From RH-AL1 sp964235705 (GTDB taxonomy: Bacteria > Pseudomonadota > Alphaproteobacteria > Rhizobiales > Beijerinckiaceae), in NCBI GenBank assembly GCA_964235705.1, contig CAXSDP010000008.1:29448-93447 (forward strand): 64,000 bases of DNA, in the 5' to 3' direction. Numbering within the stretch: the stretch's first letter is position 1; the number at the start of each line of letters is the position of its first letter. Under the pieces are notes generated by a model. The model was not told where the DNA came from. It searched no databases and worked only from the letters and a program-made list of their open reading frames with translations. Below are positions 43,657 to 51,227 of this stretch, in pieces. The position numbers were made by a program, and so were the translations under genes.

Positions 43657-45474
43657 TCAGTGGATGCCTGCCTTCGTGAACTGCGGGATGTTGGCCTGCC
43701 CGTACCCCATCTTCGCCAGCAGGGGGAAGGGCATCGGCGGCAACTGGATCTGCGGCGGGATGCCGAGCAGCGGCGTCACGCGCTGGATGATCTTGCCGGT
43801 GACCTCGCCGGAGTTCCAGGCGGCGGTGTGGTAGCCGTAGGTGCCTTGCACCGCCTGCGGCTCGTCCATCAGCACCAGGAACAGGTAACGGGGCTTGTCG
43901 GCCGGCAGCAGGGCCATGAAGGTCGTGAACACCTTGTCGTGATTGTAGTGGCCGTGCTCGAGCTTGTCGGCCGTGCCGGTCTTGCCGCCGATGAAGTAGC
44001 CGGTGATGTTGGCGTTGCGCGCGGAGCCGACCTCCGCGTTGATGCGCATGAGGTAGCGGATGCTCTCGGACACTTCCGGGCGCACCACGCGCGGGGCGTC
44101 GCGGCGCGCGTCCTCTTCCGAGCGCTTGAGGAAAGTGGGCGGGATGAGTTGCCCGCCGTTGACGAGGCCGCCGACCGCCATCAGCGCCTGGAGGGGCGCC
44201 ACGTTAAGGCCCTGGCCGAAGGCGATGGTGATGGTGTTGAGCTCGCTCCAGTGCTTGGGCACCAGCGGCTCCGCGCTTTCCGGCAGCTCGGTGCGCAGCC
44301 GGGTCAACTGCCCCATCTTGCGCAGGAACGCTTGATGGCCGGGCACGCCGACCATCATCGCCATGCGCGCCGTGCCGATGTTGGAGGAGTGGATGAAGAC
44401 TTCCGGCACGGTGAGCATGCGGTGCTCGCCGTGGAAGTCGTGGATGGTGAAGCGGCCGTAGCGCAGCGACTCGCGGGCGTCGACTTGCGTGCGCAGGTTG
44501 ACCTTGTTCAACTCCAGCGCCATCGCGATGGAGATCGCCTTGAAGGTGGAGCCCATCTCGTAGACGCCGACCGACAGTCGGTTGATCTTGTTGGGATCGA
44601 GCGCGTCGGCCGGCTGGTTCGGGTCGAAGTCCGGCAGGGACGCCATGGCGACGATCTCGCCGGTGTTGACGTCGAGGATCGCGGCGGCGCCGGCCTTGGC
44701 GTGGAATTTGTCGACGCCTTTGGCGAGCTCGTCGCGCACCGCGTAGGTCGCGCGCAGGTCGAGCGAGGTGGTGAGCGGCTTCAGGTCGGTCGCGGCGAGC
44801 CGGAAGCCCATGCCATTGAGGTCGGACAGTCCCTGGCTGTCGATGTACTTCTCCAGGCCCGAGATGCCCACGCCGTCGAGGTTGGCGAAGCCAAGCACGT
44901 GCGCCGCGATCGGGCCGTTGGGGTAGACCCTCTTGTTCTCGGGCAGGAACCCGACGCCGGGCAGGCCGAGGTGAAACACCTCCGCCTGCTCTTTGGCCGA
45001 GACCGCGCGCTTCACCCACACGAACCCCTTGCGCGAGCCGAGCTTGCGGCGCAGCTCGGCGGCGTTGACGTCGGGCAGGGCGGCGGTGAGCAGTTCCACC
45101 GCCTCGTCCTTGTCGATGAGCCGGCGCGGCTCGGCGAAGATGCTCATGACCTTGATGTCGGTCGCCAGGATCTCGCCGTTGCGGTCGAGGATGTCGGGCC
45201 GGGCGGCGGCGACTTGGTCGGAGGCGGCGTTGCGGATCGCTTCCGGGGCCTCGGGCGCCAGGCCGAACATCACGAGGCGGCCGATGATCACGGCGAAGAC
45301 GAGCGTGAAGGCGAGCGCGACGAGCCGCGTGCGGTTCGCGGTCTTGTCGAGCCGCGTCTCGAACAAGGCCCTGACGAAGCGGGGCAGGGGGAAACGGCCG
45401 TGCGGGGGCGTGCCGACGCTGCCGCGATCGTCGGTGGCTCGGAAATCGCCCGGTGGCGGGAACGGCGCGTTCAT
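43657..45474 (-). CDS. ftsI: Septal peptidoglycan transpeptidase FtsI (PBP3)
   Basis: 605 residues from the ATG at 45474, chosen because it closes a chain of ATGA overlaps from ftsL; a GTG at 45486 is the only earlier start. One membrane helix (LVALAFTLVFAVIIGRLVMFGL) follows a short cytoplasmic tail, then the PBP dimer domain and the transpeptidase domain. Active site: nucleophile in YEMGSTFKAIS (SxxK), HSSNIG (SxN) and GGKTGTADK (KTG). It crosslinks septal peptidoglycan with FtsW. The ending MPFPLLAKMGYGQANIP is unremarkable. Its stop overlaps the probable CTG start of murE. Confidence 0.97.
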   Translation of the reverse strand: MNAPFPPPGDFRATDDRGSVGTPPHGRFPLPRFVRALFETRLDKTANRTRLVALAFTLVFAVIIGRLVMFGLAPEAPEAIRNAASDQVAAARPDILDRNGEILATDIKVMSIFAEPRRLIDKDEAVELLTAALPDVNAAELRRKLGSRKGFVWVKRAVSAKEQAEVFHLGLPGVGFLPENKRVYPNGPIAAHVLGFANLDGVGISGLEKYIDSQGLSDLNGMGFRLAATDLKPLTTSLDLRATYAVRDELAKGVDKFHAKAGAAAILDVNTGEIVAMASLPDFDPNQPADALDPNKINRLSVGVYEMGSTFKAISIAMALELNKVNLRTQVDARESLRYGRFTIHDFHGEHRMLTVPEVFIHSSNIGTARMAMMVGVPGHQAFLRKMGQLTRLRTELPESAEPLVPKHWSELNTITIAFGQGLNVAPLQALMAVGGLVNGGQLIPPTFLKRSEEDARRDAPRVVRPEVSESIRYLMRINAEVGSARNANITGYFIGGKTGTADKLEHGHYNHDKVFTTFMALLPADKPRYLFLVLMDEPQAVQGTYGYHTAAWNSGEVTGKIIQRVTPLLGIPPQIQLPPMPFPLLAKMGYGQANIPQFTKAGIH

Positions 45475-45508
45475 CGCTTGCCCCACTTCATCGCTCGGCT
45501 TTCCTCAT
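45472..45508 (-). promoter_or_regulatory. Ladder of overlapping 6-codon mini-ORFs linking ftsL to ftsI
   Basis: Three ATGA boxes lie exactly 17 bp apart on the minus strand, with their A at 45508, 45491 and 45474. The first contains the ftsL stop and the last the ftsI start. Between them two mini-ORFs read MRKAER and MKWGKR, each ending in a TGA that overlaps the next ATG. The 17-bp units share AARSCGAGCGATGA-like ends (AAGCGATGA before the first and third, GAGCGATGA before the second). As at murE-murF the spacing is two modulo three. Confidence 0.7.
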
Positions 45509-45906
45509 CGCTTGGTCTTCTTGGGTGAGGCGGACGGGGTCGCGCTGTTGCCGGCGACGTCGCTCGGCGTGTTGGTCGGCTCGCCCAGGCCCAGGCTCTC
45601 GAGTTCGCGGCCGATGGTGTCGACGGGCACCGCCTTGTCGGGCAGGGCGTCGACGTTGACGATCTGCGTCAAGGCGAGTGGCTGAAGGCCCGTCAGCTTG
45701 TCGGCCAGCTCCTGCACCCGCTCGGGCCGGGTCAGGTGCGCCCAGTCGGCGCGCAGCAAGCCGATCTGGTCCTGCTCCTTCTTGATCTCGCCGCGCAGGC
45801 CGGCCACCGTTTCGGCGTGGAGGATCGTTTTGTACTTGATCGAGTAGGCGTAGACCGCCGAGCCGACCAGCGCCGCGATGGCGATGAAATTCAGGATGCG
45901 GATCAA
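45505..45906 (-). CDS. ftsL: Cell division protein FtsL
   Basis: 133 residues. The start is a TTG at 45906 overlapping the rsmH stop (TTGA, 45903-45906), in keeping with the other stop/start overlaps of this operon. One membrane helix at the very front (IRILNFIAIAALVGSAVYAYSIKY), then a periplasmic heptad region (ETVAGLRGEIKKEQDQIGLLRADWAHLTRPERVQELADKL) as expected of FtsL, which pairs with FtsB to activate FtsWI. The C-terminal third is Ser/Thr/Pro rich. Identification rests on position, size and topology. Confidence 0.88.
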   Translation of the reverse strand: MIRILNFIAIAALVGSAVYAYSIKYKTILHAETVAGLRGEIKKEQDQIGLLRADWAHLTRPERVQELADKLTGLQPLALTQIVNVDALPDKAVPVDTIGRELESLGLGEPTNTPSDVAGNSATPSASPKKTKR

Positions 45907-46955
45907 CGCGGCTTTCCACTTCGTGGCTCGGCTTCGGGTAGGCGGGCGAGGCTCGCCAGCGCGGGGTCGACCGGCACGGGCGGATGGCCGGTGCGCGTGG
46001 CGAACCGCAGCTTCGCTGAGCGCGCGCGCGGGTTCGCGGCCGCCTCGGTCGCCGACGGGACGACCGGCTGACCCCGTGGAACCGTGAAGCTTGGCGGCGT
46101 CGCCGCCGGTTCGCCCGGCAGGCGCCGTCCCGCCGCCTCGCCCTTGCCGGATCGGCGGCCGAGGAACTGCTTGACGATGCGGTCTTCCAGCGAATGGAAC
46201 GTGACGACGGCGAGCCGGCCGCCGGGCTTCAGCGCGCGCTCGGCGGCGGCGAGGCCGGCGACGAGTTCGCCCAGTTCGTCGTTCACCGCGATGCGCAGCG
46301 CCTGGAACGTGCGGGTCGCCGGATGGATCTCGGTCGGCTTGGCGGGGGCGACGCGGGCGATCATGGCGGCGAGTGGCCGCGTCGTCAGGAACGGCGCCTT
46401 CGCCCGGTCCATCACGATGGCCTTGGCGATGCGCCGGGACTGCCGCTCCTCGCCGTAATGGTAGAGGATGGCGGCCAGCGCTTCCTCGGGGGCCTCGTTG
46501 ACGATGTCGGCGGCGCAACGGCCGGTCGCCCCCATTCGCATGTCCAGCGGACCGTCGGTCCGGAACGAGAAGCCGCGCTCCGCCCGGTCGATCTGCATCG
46601 AGGACACGCCGATGTCGAGCGCGACGCCGTCGAGCGGACCCAGCCCCAGACGGTCCGCGACGGCGGCGAGGTTGGCGAAACGATCCTCGACCAGGGTCAG
46701 GCGGCCGTCGGACCCGGTGACGAGCGCCGCGCCGTCGCTGATCGCGGTCGGGTCGCGGTCGAGGGCGAGCACGCGGGCGCCCGGCACGGCGAGGATCGCT
46801 CGGCTGTACCCGCCGGCACCGAAGGTGGCGTCGAGGTACGTGCCGGCGCCGACGGCGAGCGCCGCCACGACCTCCTCGCGGAGCACGGGAACGTGTCGGG
46901 CTGGTCCGCCAGCGGCGCCTTGACCCTCGGGGTCCCGGCCGCCGCCGCCCTTCAT
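45903..46955 (-). CDS. rsmH: 16S rRNA (cytosine-1402-N4)-methyltransferase
   Basis: 350 residues; the ATG overlaps the mraZ stop (ATGA, 46952-46955). Methylates N4 of C1402 in the ribosomal P site. Motifs: ARHVPVLREEVVAAL, YLDATFGAGGYSRAIL (SAM loop), ALDRDPTAI, DGVALDIGVSSMQIDRAERGFSFRTDGPLDMRM, ADIVNEAPEEALAAILYHYGEERQSRRIAKAIV and ALRIAVNDEL...VVTFHSLEDRIVKQFL. All family blocks are present. Confidence 0.96.
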   Translation of the reverse strand: MKGGGGRDPEGQGAAGGPARHVPVLREEVVAALAVGAGTYLDATFGAGGYSRAILAVPGARVLALDRDPTAISDGAALVTGSDGRLTLVEDRFANLAAVADRLGLGPLDGVALDIGVSSMQIDRAERGFSFRTDGPLDMRMGATGRCAADIVNEAPEEALAAILYHYGEERQSRRIAKAIVMDRAKAPFLTTRPLAAMIARVAPAKPTEIHPATRTFQALRIAVNDELGELVAGLAAAERALKPGGRLAVVTFHSLEDRIVKQFLGRRSGKGEAAGRRLPGEPAATPPSFTVPRGQPVVPSATEAAANPRARSAKLRFATRTGHPPVPVDPALASLARLPEAEPRSGKPR

Positions 46956-47437
46956 TCCCGTGCCCCAGGAGGGCGCGGCGTGGCCGCCGCGTCGCTGGTC
47001 GCCATCCGTTTCCGCGCGGCGCGCACCCGAAGCTTGGCCTCTTCGAGGTGCAGGCGAAAACGATCCGGCTCCCAGATCTGAAACTTGTGTCCCTGTCCCA
47101 CGAAGGTCACCGCATCGGTGATCCCGGCGTGGGCCTTGATCACGTCGGACACGACCACGCGCCCCTCGCCATCGACCTTCAGGATCTCGCTCGTGCCCAG
47201 AAGGGCGGTCGAGAAAAGGTCCCGTTCCTCCGAGTGGGGCGGGTGCAGCGCCAGCAGTTCGTCGATTTCCCGCAGCAGCGCGTTGCCGCCGCAGTCCATC
47301 GCCTCCGCGTCGAGGGAGGGAACCACGTAGAGCCCCTCGAAGCCGTCCCTCGCCAGCACCGCCCGGAAAGGGGCCGGAATCGACACCCTCCCCTTGGTGT
47401 CCAGGCGATTGACATAGTGGGAAAGGAAACGATCCAC
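46952..47437 (-). CDS. mraZ: Transcriptional regulator / division-wall cluster protein MraZ
   Basis: 161 residues. Two SpoVT-AbrB-like DNA-binding repeats: FLSHYVNRLDTKGRVSIPAPFRAVL and LLGTSEILKVDGEGRVVVSDVIKAHAGI, each with the DxxGR core. It heads the dcw operon and probably represses it by binding direct repeats upstream; 10-bp-phased TGGG repeats lie at 47533-47576. The C-terminal tail after about residue 140 is charged and variable. Confidence 0.95.
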   Translation of the reverse strand: MDRFLSHYVNRLDTKGRVSIPAPFRAVLARDGFEGLYVVPSLDAEAMDCGGNALLREIDELLALHPPHSEERDLFSTALLGTSEILKVDGEGRVVVSDVIKAHAGITDAVTFVGQGHKFQIWEPDRFRLHLEEAKLRVRAARKRMATSDAAATPRPPGARE

Positions 47438-47532
47438 GCGATACGCCCCCGGTCACCGGACGATCGAACCGTGCGCCCGCGCCGCTCGATGCGGACCGGG
47501 CTTGGTCGGACGACGCCGAAGACTGGTGATGA

Positions 47533-47576
47533 TGGGTTAGCATGGGATTTCGTGGGACGCAATGTGATTGGCTGGG
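47533..47576 (+). promoter_or_regulatory. Candidate MraZ operator: TGGG direct repeats with 10-bp period
   Basis: TGGG occurs at 47533, 47543, 47553 and 47573, with TGTG at the missing 47563 position: five sites exactly one helical turn apart, 96-140 bp before the mraZ start. MraZ in enterobacteria binds TGGGN repeats with 5-bp spacers. Here the TGGG is on the strand opposite to mraZ, which I cannot check against known sites in alphaproteobacteria. Confidence 0.55.
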
Positions 47577-47756
47577 CGCGGGCAGGTCCCACACACAGGC
47601 CCATCAAGCCCGATCAAGGTTAACGAAGGCTTGCGCGGCACCGCGCCGGCGGGTCGTTCCGCCGTCGCGGTGCCGCCGCGTAAACCACGACGCGACAACG
47701 GCTTTGAAAGGGTTCGTCGCACGGCTCCGGCCAGGAGCCCGGGATGACGCGGGCAC

Positions 47757-47786
47757 AAAAAAAGCCGGCTGCGCGACAGCCGGCTC
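47757..47786 (-). terminator. Rho-independent terminator of the small gene at 47811-47984
   Basis: On the minus strand AGCCGGCTG and CAGCCGGCT pair perfectly around TCGCG and are followed by eight T. It lies 25 bases after the stop of the small acidic protein and shields mraZ from read-through. Confidence 0.9.
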
Positions 47787-47810
47787 GTTCATCGTCGATG
47801 GATGGGGTGG

Positions 47811-47984
47811 TTACGTCGGGTCCGTCGCATCCGTCTCGACGTGATCCGGATCATGCGACTTTTCCCGGGTCGCGGCGACGGGATCGCTCGCCGGGAAGGT
47901 GTCGGCCAGCCCGTTGTCGAGCGAGGAACCCTTGGTCTTCTCGCTTTCCGGCTCGGCGTCCTTGTTCTTGACCTTCTCGTCCAT
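47811..47984 (-). CDS. Small acidic protein with LDNGLADTFPASDPVA motif
   Basis: 57 residues, strongly charged, with an excellent ribosome site (AAGGAGGT seven bases before the ATG) and its own terminator, so it is surely expressed. The motif SLDNGLADTFPASDPVAA matches a widespread family of short uncharacterised alphaproteobacterial proteins with 'LDeaL.dtFPASDP'. No signal peptide or membrane helix. Function unknown. It lies beyond the histidine kinase gene in the same direction but 77 bp away with its own signals. Confidence 0.8.
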   Translation of the reverse strand: MDEKVKNKDAEPESEKTKGSSLDNGLADTFPASDPVAATREKSHDPDHVETDATDPT

Positions 47985-48061
47985 TTGAAACCTCCTTGAC
48001 CAAGGAGACAACGAGCCTCGCGCCGCGCCGTTCCGCGAGCCATCCCTGAGCGGGCCGGCGC

Positions 48062-51046
48062 TCAGCCGGCTGAAACCCTCGCCGTCGGGAACGCCACCTC
48101 GACGAGCGTCCCCTGGTCGACCTTGCTGCGGATGGTGATGGCGGCGCCGTTGGCCTCGACGAGCGCCTTCGTGAGGGGCAGGCCGAGCCCGGTTCCCGAC
48201 CCGTCGGCTCGACCGGCATCGGGCTGGCCGGTGGCGGGTTGGCCGAAGGGTTCGAGCGCGGCCTTGATGGCCGCCTCCGACATGCCCCGGCCGGTGTCGC
48301 GGATGCGGATCAGCACCTGTCCGCCCTCGGTGGAGGCCGTGGCGACGATCACCTGCCCGCCCGGCTCGTTGAACCGCACCGCGTTCGACAAGAGGTTCAG
48401 CACGATCTGGCGCAGCGAGCGCCCATCGGCCTTGACCGGTGGCAGCGTCGGCGCGAGCGACAGGCGCATGATGATGCGCGCTCGGCTCGCCTCCGCCTGC
48501 ATCGTCGCCACGCAATCGTTGACGATGCGGTTCGCGTCGAGCGCGTCGGTCGCGAGGTCCATCTGACCGGCTTCTATCTTCGACAGGTCGAGGAGGTCGT
48601 CCACCAGCCCGATCACGTGCCGGCTGGCGGCATGGATCTCGCGTAGGTAGTCCTTGTAGCGCTTGTCGCCGAGCGGGCCGAAGCGCTCTTCGGCGACGGC
48701 GTCCGCCAGGCCAACGATCGTGTTGAGGGGCGCGCGCACCTCCTGGCTCACCCTCGACAGGAAGTCGGCCTTCGAGGCGCTGGCGCGTTCGGCGTCCTGC
48801 CGGGCGCCGTCGAGTTCGCGCTCCACCTTTTTCCAATGCGTCAGGTCGCGGAACAGGGCGCAAAACCGCGCCGCCTCCAGGTCGGTCGCCGGTCCGAGCC
48901 GCCCCAGCGTCATGAACACGGGTATGGTGCCCTGGTGCGCCTCCACGACGAACTCGCACCCGTCGTTGAGCAGGCTCTTGCGCGCGTTGGACCTCAGCTC
49001 CTCGAAGTAGCCCTGCGCCAGGGCTTGGTCGTGGGGGGCGAACAAAGCGGTGAAGGGGCGACCGGTCGCCGCGCCGCGCTCGCAGCCGAACAGGGCCTCG
49101 CCCGACCGGTTGAGCGACACCACGTAGCCGCGCGCGTCGATCACCGCCACGCCATCGGCGGAGGTTTCGAGGATCGCGCGCAACTCGCGCAACTCGTCCT
49201 CGTCACGGGAACGCGCCGCCTCGGCCTCGAAGCGCAGGGTCTCGTGGCGCGCGAGCATCTCCTCATGCCGGGCCTGCGTATCCTCGATGTGCGCTTGCGC
49301 CGTGGCGATCCGCGCGACATCAGGGTCGCCGACACCCTCGACGGCGTCGCGTGCCGCGTGGCTTCCCGGTGCGGCGACCTGCTGGAGCGTCAGCAGGGTC
49401 GCCGGCAACCCGTCCCACTCGATGCTCTGCATACGGGCGTTGGCCGCCACCACCGTGCCGTCGCGGGCACGCACGCCGATCGCCTCGCTGCCGGTCACGT
49501 TGCCGGGTAGGTCGCCGAACAGGTGGGCCATGCCGCCGGCCGCGTGCAGCGCGTCCTCGTCGGCGAAGCCGAGCATGTCGAGCAAGTGCCGGTTGACGAA
49601 GATCGGGATGTTGTCGCGGCTCACCAACAGGCCGCTCACCAGGCGATCGAGGATGGCCAGGCTGTTGCGCCCGACCCCTTCCGCGCGCATCCGGTCGGCC
49701 GGGGGCGCCTCGACCTCCACCGGAGCCGCCGCGGGCTCGCTCACCTCCTGGCTCGCGTCCTCGGGCCGAGTGGGCCCCCCGGGATCGATCGTCGCGACCG
49801 CCCGTGCCTCCGGCGACCCCACCGGCTCCGCCTTGGGGACGGACCCGTCCACCTTCACCACCCCGGTCGCCGCGCTATCGGCGTGCTCCACATGCGGCGG
49901 CGCGACGGCCTCGCTCGCGAGCGGCCCATCGGCGACGGCGACGTCCGGGACCGGCTCTTCGGGGATGGCTTCGGCCCGCGCCGCGTCCATGCCCGCTGAA
50001 TCCAGCCCGGCATGGTCCCGCAGTTCGGCACCGAGCGCGACGAAGGCGAGCTGGTCCTCGGGCGACAGCGCCTTGCCGCCGGGAAAGGCGACGACGTTGC
50101 GGGTGGCGACCGTGTCGGCGCGTGTCGGGAACCGCGTCGGCGCGCAGGTCGTGAGCCGATCGAGGTGGATGACCCCGTAGCCACGATAGCCGCCAAAAAC
50201 CTTGTCGCCGTCGAAGGTGGGGATCGCCCCCAGCCCGACGTCCACCGCCGCCGCCGCGTCGGCGATCGGCCACGCCACGGCGAGGCCGCTCCAGGTTTCG
50301 CGGCGTTCGAGGGCGGCGGCGAGGGCGCCGGACGGATCGAGCACGGGGGCGACCTCATCCAGGCGACGGCCGACGAGGTCGGCGTTGTCGGGTCCGACCA
50401 CCGCCGCGAGCGGCGGCGTGAGAGCGACGCAGACGCCGTCGGCGTCGCTCTGCCAAAGGAAACGCGCCGTGCGGCTCGCCGGCCAGCGCGTGTGCAGCAG
50501 CGCTTGGATCGCCTGCACGCTCATCGCCGCTGGCCCCGGTACCGCAGGCTCGGGTTCGGCGTCGATCGCCCGACCCGTCCCCCGGATGTCCGGGTCGCGC
50601 GTGTCCGCGTCATCGGTATCGGGCTCCCGCCGCGCGGGCACCGGGACGCGCGTCGGTCCGGACCAGAGCCCGAGCGCCGCCGCGACGAGGACCGGCGCGC
50701 CGTCCGCGCCGGGAACGCGCCGGCACAGGACGGTGATGACCTCGCTGCCCGACCCGATGGCGAAGCGCAGCCGTTCCAGGCGCGGCGCCCCCGCCAGCGG
50801 AAGGGTGCGCACGAGTGTGTTGAGGCGTCCGGCCCCGCCGTCGCGACCGGCGAGGAGCCTGTCGGACAGCGCGGCATCGTCCGTCACGTCGAACAAGCGG
50901 AACAGGACCCGGCTCGCCAGCACCAGCCTCGGCTCGGCGCCGGCGACGGCGAACATCGCGGAGCGACCGTCGCGCAACGCCAAGGCTTCCGTGAAACGAT
51001 CGAGGTCGGACCGCGTCAGGCCTGGCTCGAACCAAACGTCATCCAT
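48062..51046 (-). CDS. PleC/PdhS-like PAS histidine kinase lacking the phospho-acceptor histidine
   Basis: 994 residues, no membrane helix. Order: an N-terminal PAS-like region, a long acidic/Pro-rich linker (about 340-440), a PAS domain near 460-570, a coiled stretch, a second PAS (about 615-735, VIDARGYVVSLNRSGEALFG), then HisKA and HATPase. The C-terminal 230 residues closely follow the PleC/PdhS type (ERFGPLGDKRYKDYLREIHAASRHVIGLVDDLLDLSKIEAGQMDL). The H-box reads RVSQEVRAPLN: residue 768 is Gln (CAG, 48745-48743) where His is expected. The N box (LRQIVLNLLSNAVRFN), G1 (RDTGRGM) and G2 (GSGTGLGLPL) are intact. It may bind ATP but cannot autophosphorylate at the usual site. A CtrA-type site lies upstream and a PodJ-like gene nearby. 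Confidence 0.85.
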   Translation of the reverse strand: MDDVWFEPGLTRSDLDRFTEALALRDGRSAMFAVAGAEPRLVLASRVLFRLFDVTDDAALSDRLLAGRDGGAGRLNTLVRTLPLAGAPRLERLRFAIGSGSEVITVLCRRVPGADGAPVLVAAALGLWSGPTRVPVPARREPDTDDADTRDPDIRGTGRAIDAEPEPAVPGPAAMSVQAIQALLHTRWPASRTARFLWQSDADGVCVALTPPLAAVVGPDNADLVGRRLDEVAPVLDPSGALAAALERRETWSGLAVAWPIADAAAAVDVGLGAIPTFDGDKVFGGYRGYGVIHLDRLTTCAPTRFPTRADTVATRNVVAFPGGKALSPEDQLAFVALGAELRDHAGLDSAGMDAARAEAIPEEPVPDVAVADGPLASEAVAPPHVEHADSAATGVVKVDGSVPKAEPVGSPEARAVATIDPGGPTRPEDASQEVSEPAAAPVEVEAPPADRMRAEGVGRNSLAILDRLVSGLLVSRDNIPIFVNRHLLDMLGFADEDALHAAGGMAHLFGDLPGNVTGSEAIGVRARDGTVVAANARMQSIEWDGLPATLLTLQQVAAPGSHAARDAVEGVGDPDVARIATAQAHIEDTQARHEEMLARHETLRFEAEAARSRDEDELRELRAILETSADGVAVIDARGYVVSLNRSGEALFGCERGAATGRPFTALFAPHDQALAQGYFEELRSNARKSLLNDGCEFVVEAHQGTIPVFMTLGRLGPATDLEAARFCALFRDLTHWKKVERELDGARQDAERASASKADFLSRVSQEVRAPLNTIVGLADAVAEERFGPLGDKRYKDYLREIHAASRHVIGLVDDLLDLSKIEAGQMDLATDALDANRIVNDCVATMQAEASRARIIMRLSLAPTLPPVKADGRSLRQIVLNLLSNAVRFNEPGGQVIVATASTEGGQVLIRIRDTGRGMSEAAIKAALEPFGQPATGQPDAGRADGSGTGLGLPLTKALVEANGAAITIRSKVDQGTLVEVAFPTARVSAG

Positions 51047-51104
51047 CCCAGCCGCGCCCTCGTACCGTCGCCACCGATTGCGAAACCCGCAAGCGCGGAA
51101 AACC

Positions 51105-51119
51105 TTAAAGATGGCTTAA
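51105..51119. promoter_or_regulatory. Perfect CtrA-type box upstream of the PAS kinase gene
   Basis: TTAA (51105-51108), seven bases, TTAA (51116-51119): the full TTAA-N7-TTAA consensus of the alphaproteobacterial cell-cycle regulator CtrA, 59 bases before the kinase start. In GC-rich DNA such a match is uncommon by chance. A TTAATTAA lies further up at 51182-51189. The gap 51047-51227 holds no gene. Confidence 0.6.
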
Positions 51120-51227
51120 AAGCTGGTGTCTTGAGCGTCCATCGCCGTCGCGCCGATTCCGCCCCGGCTTTGCTTTACGGTTAATTAAGGAGCATTTACG
51201 GCGGCGCACCCCCGTGCGGCGACGCGC

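Noticed and set aside
43660..45528. A 622-codon plus-strand frame opposite ftsI
   Set aside because: Shadow of ftsI; composition is not protein-like and it has no recognisable motif.
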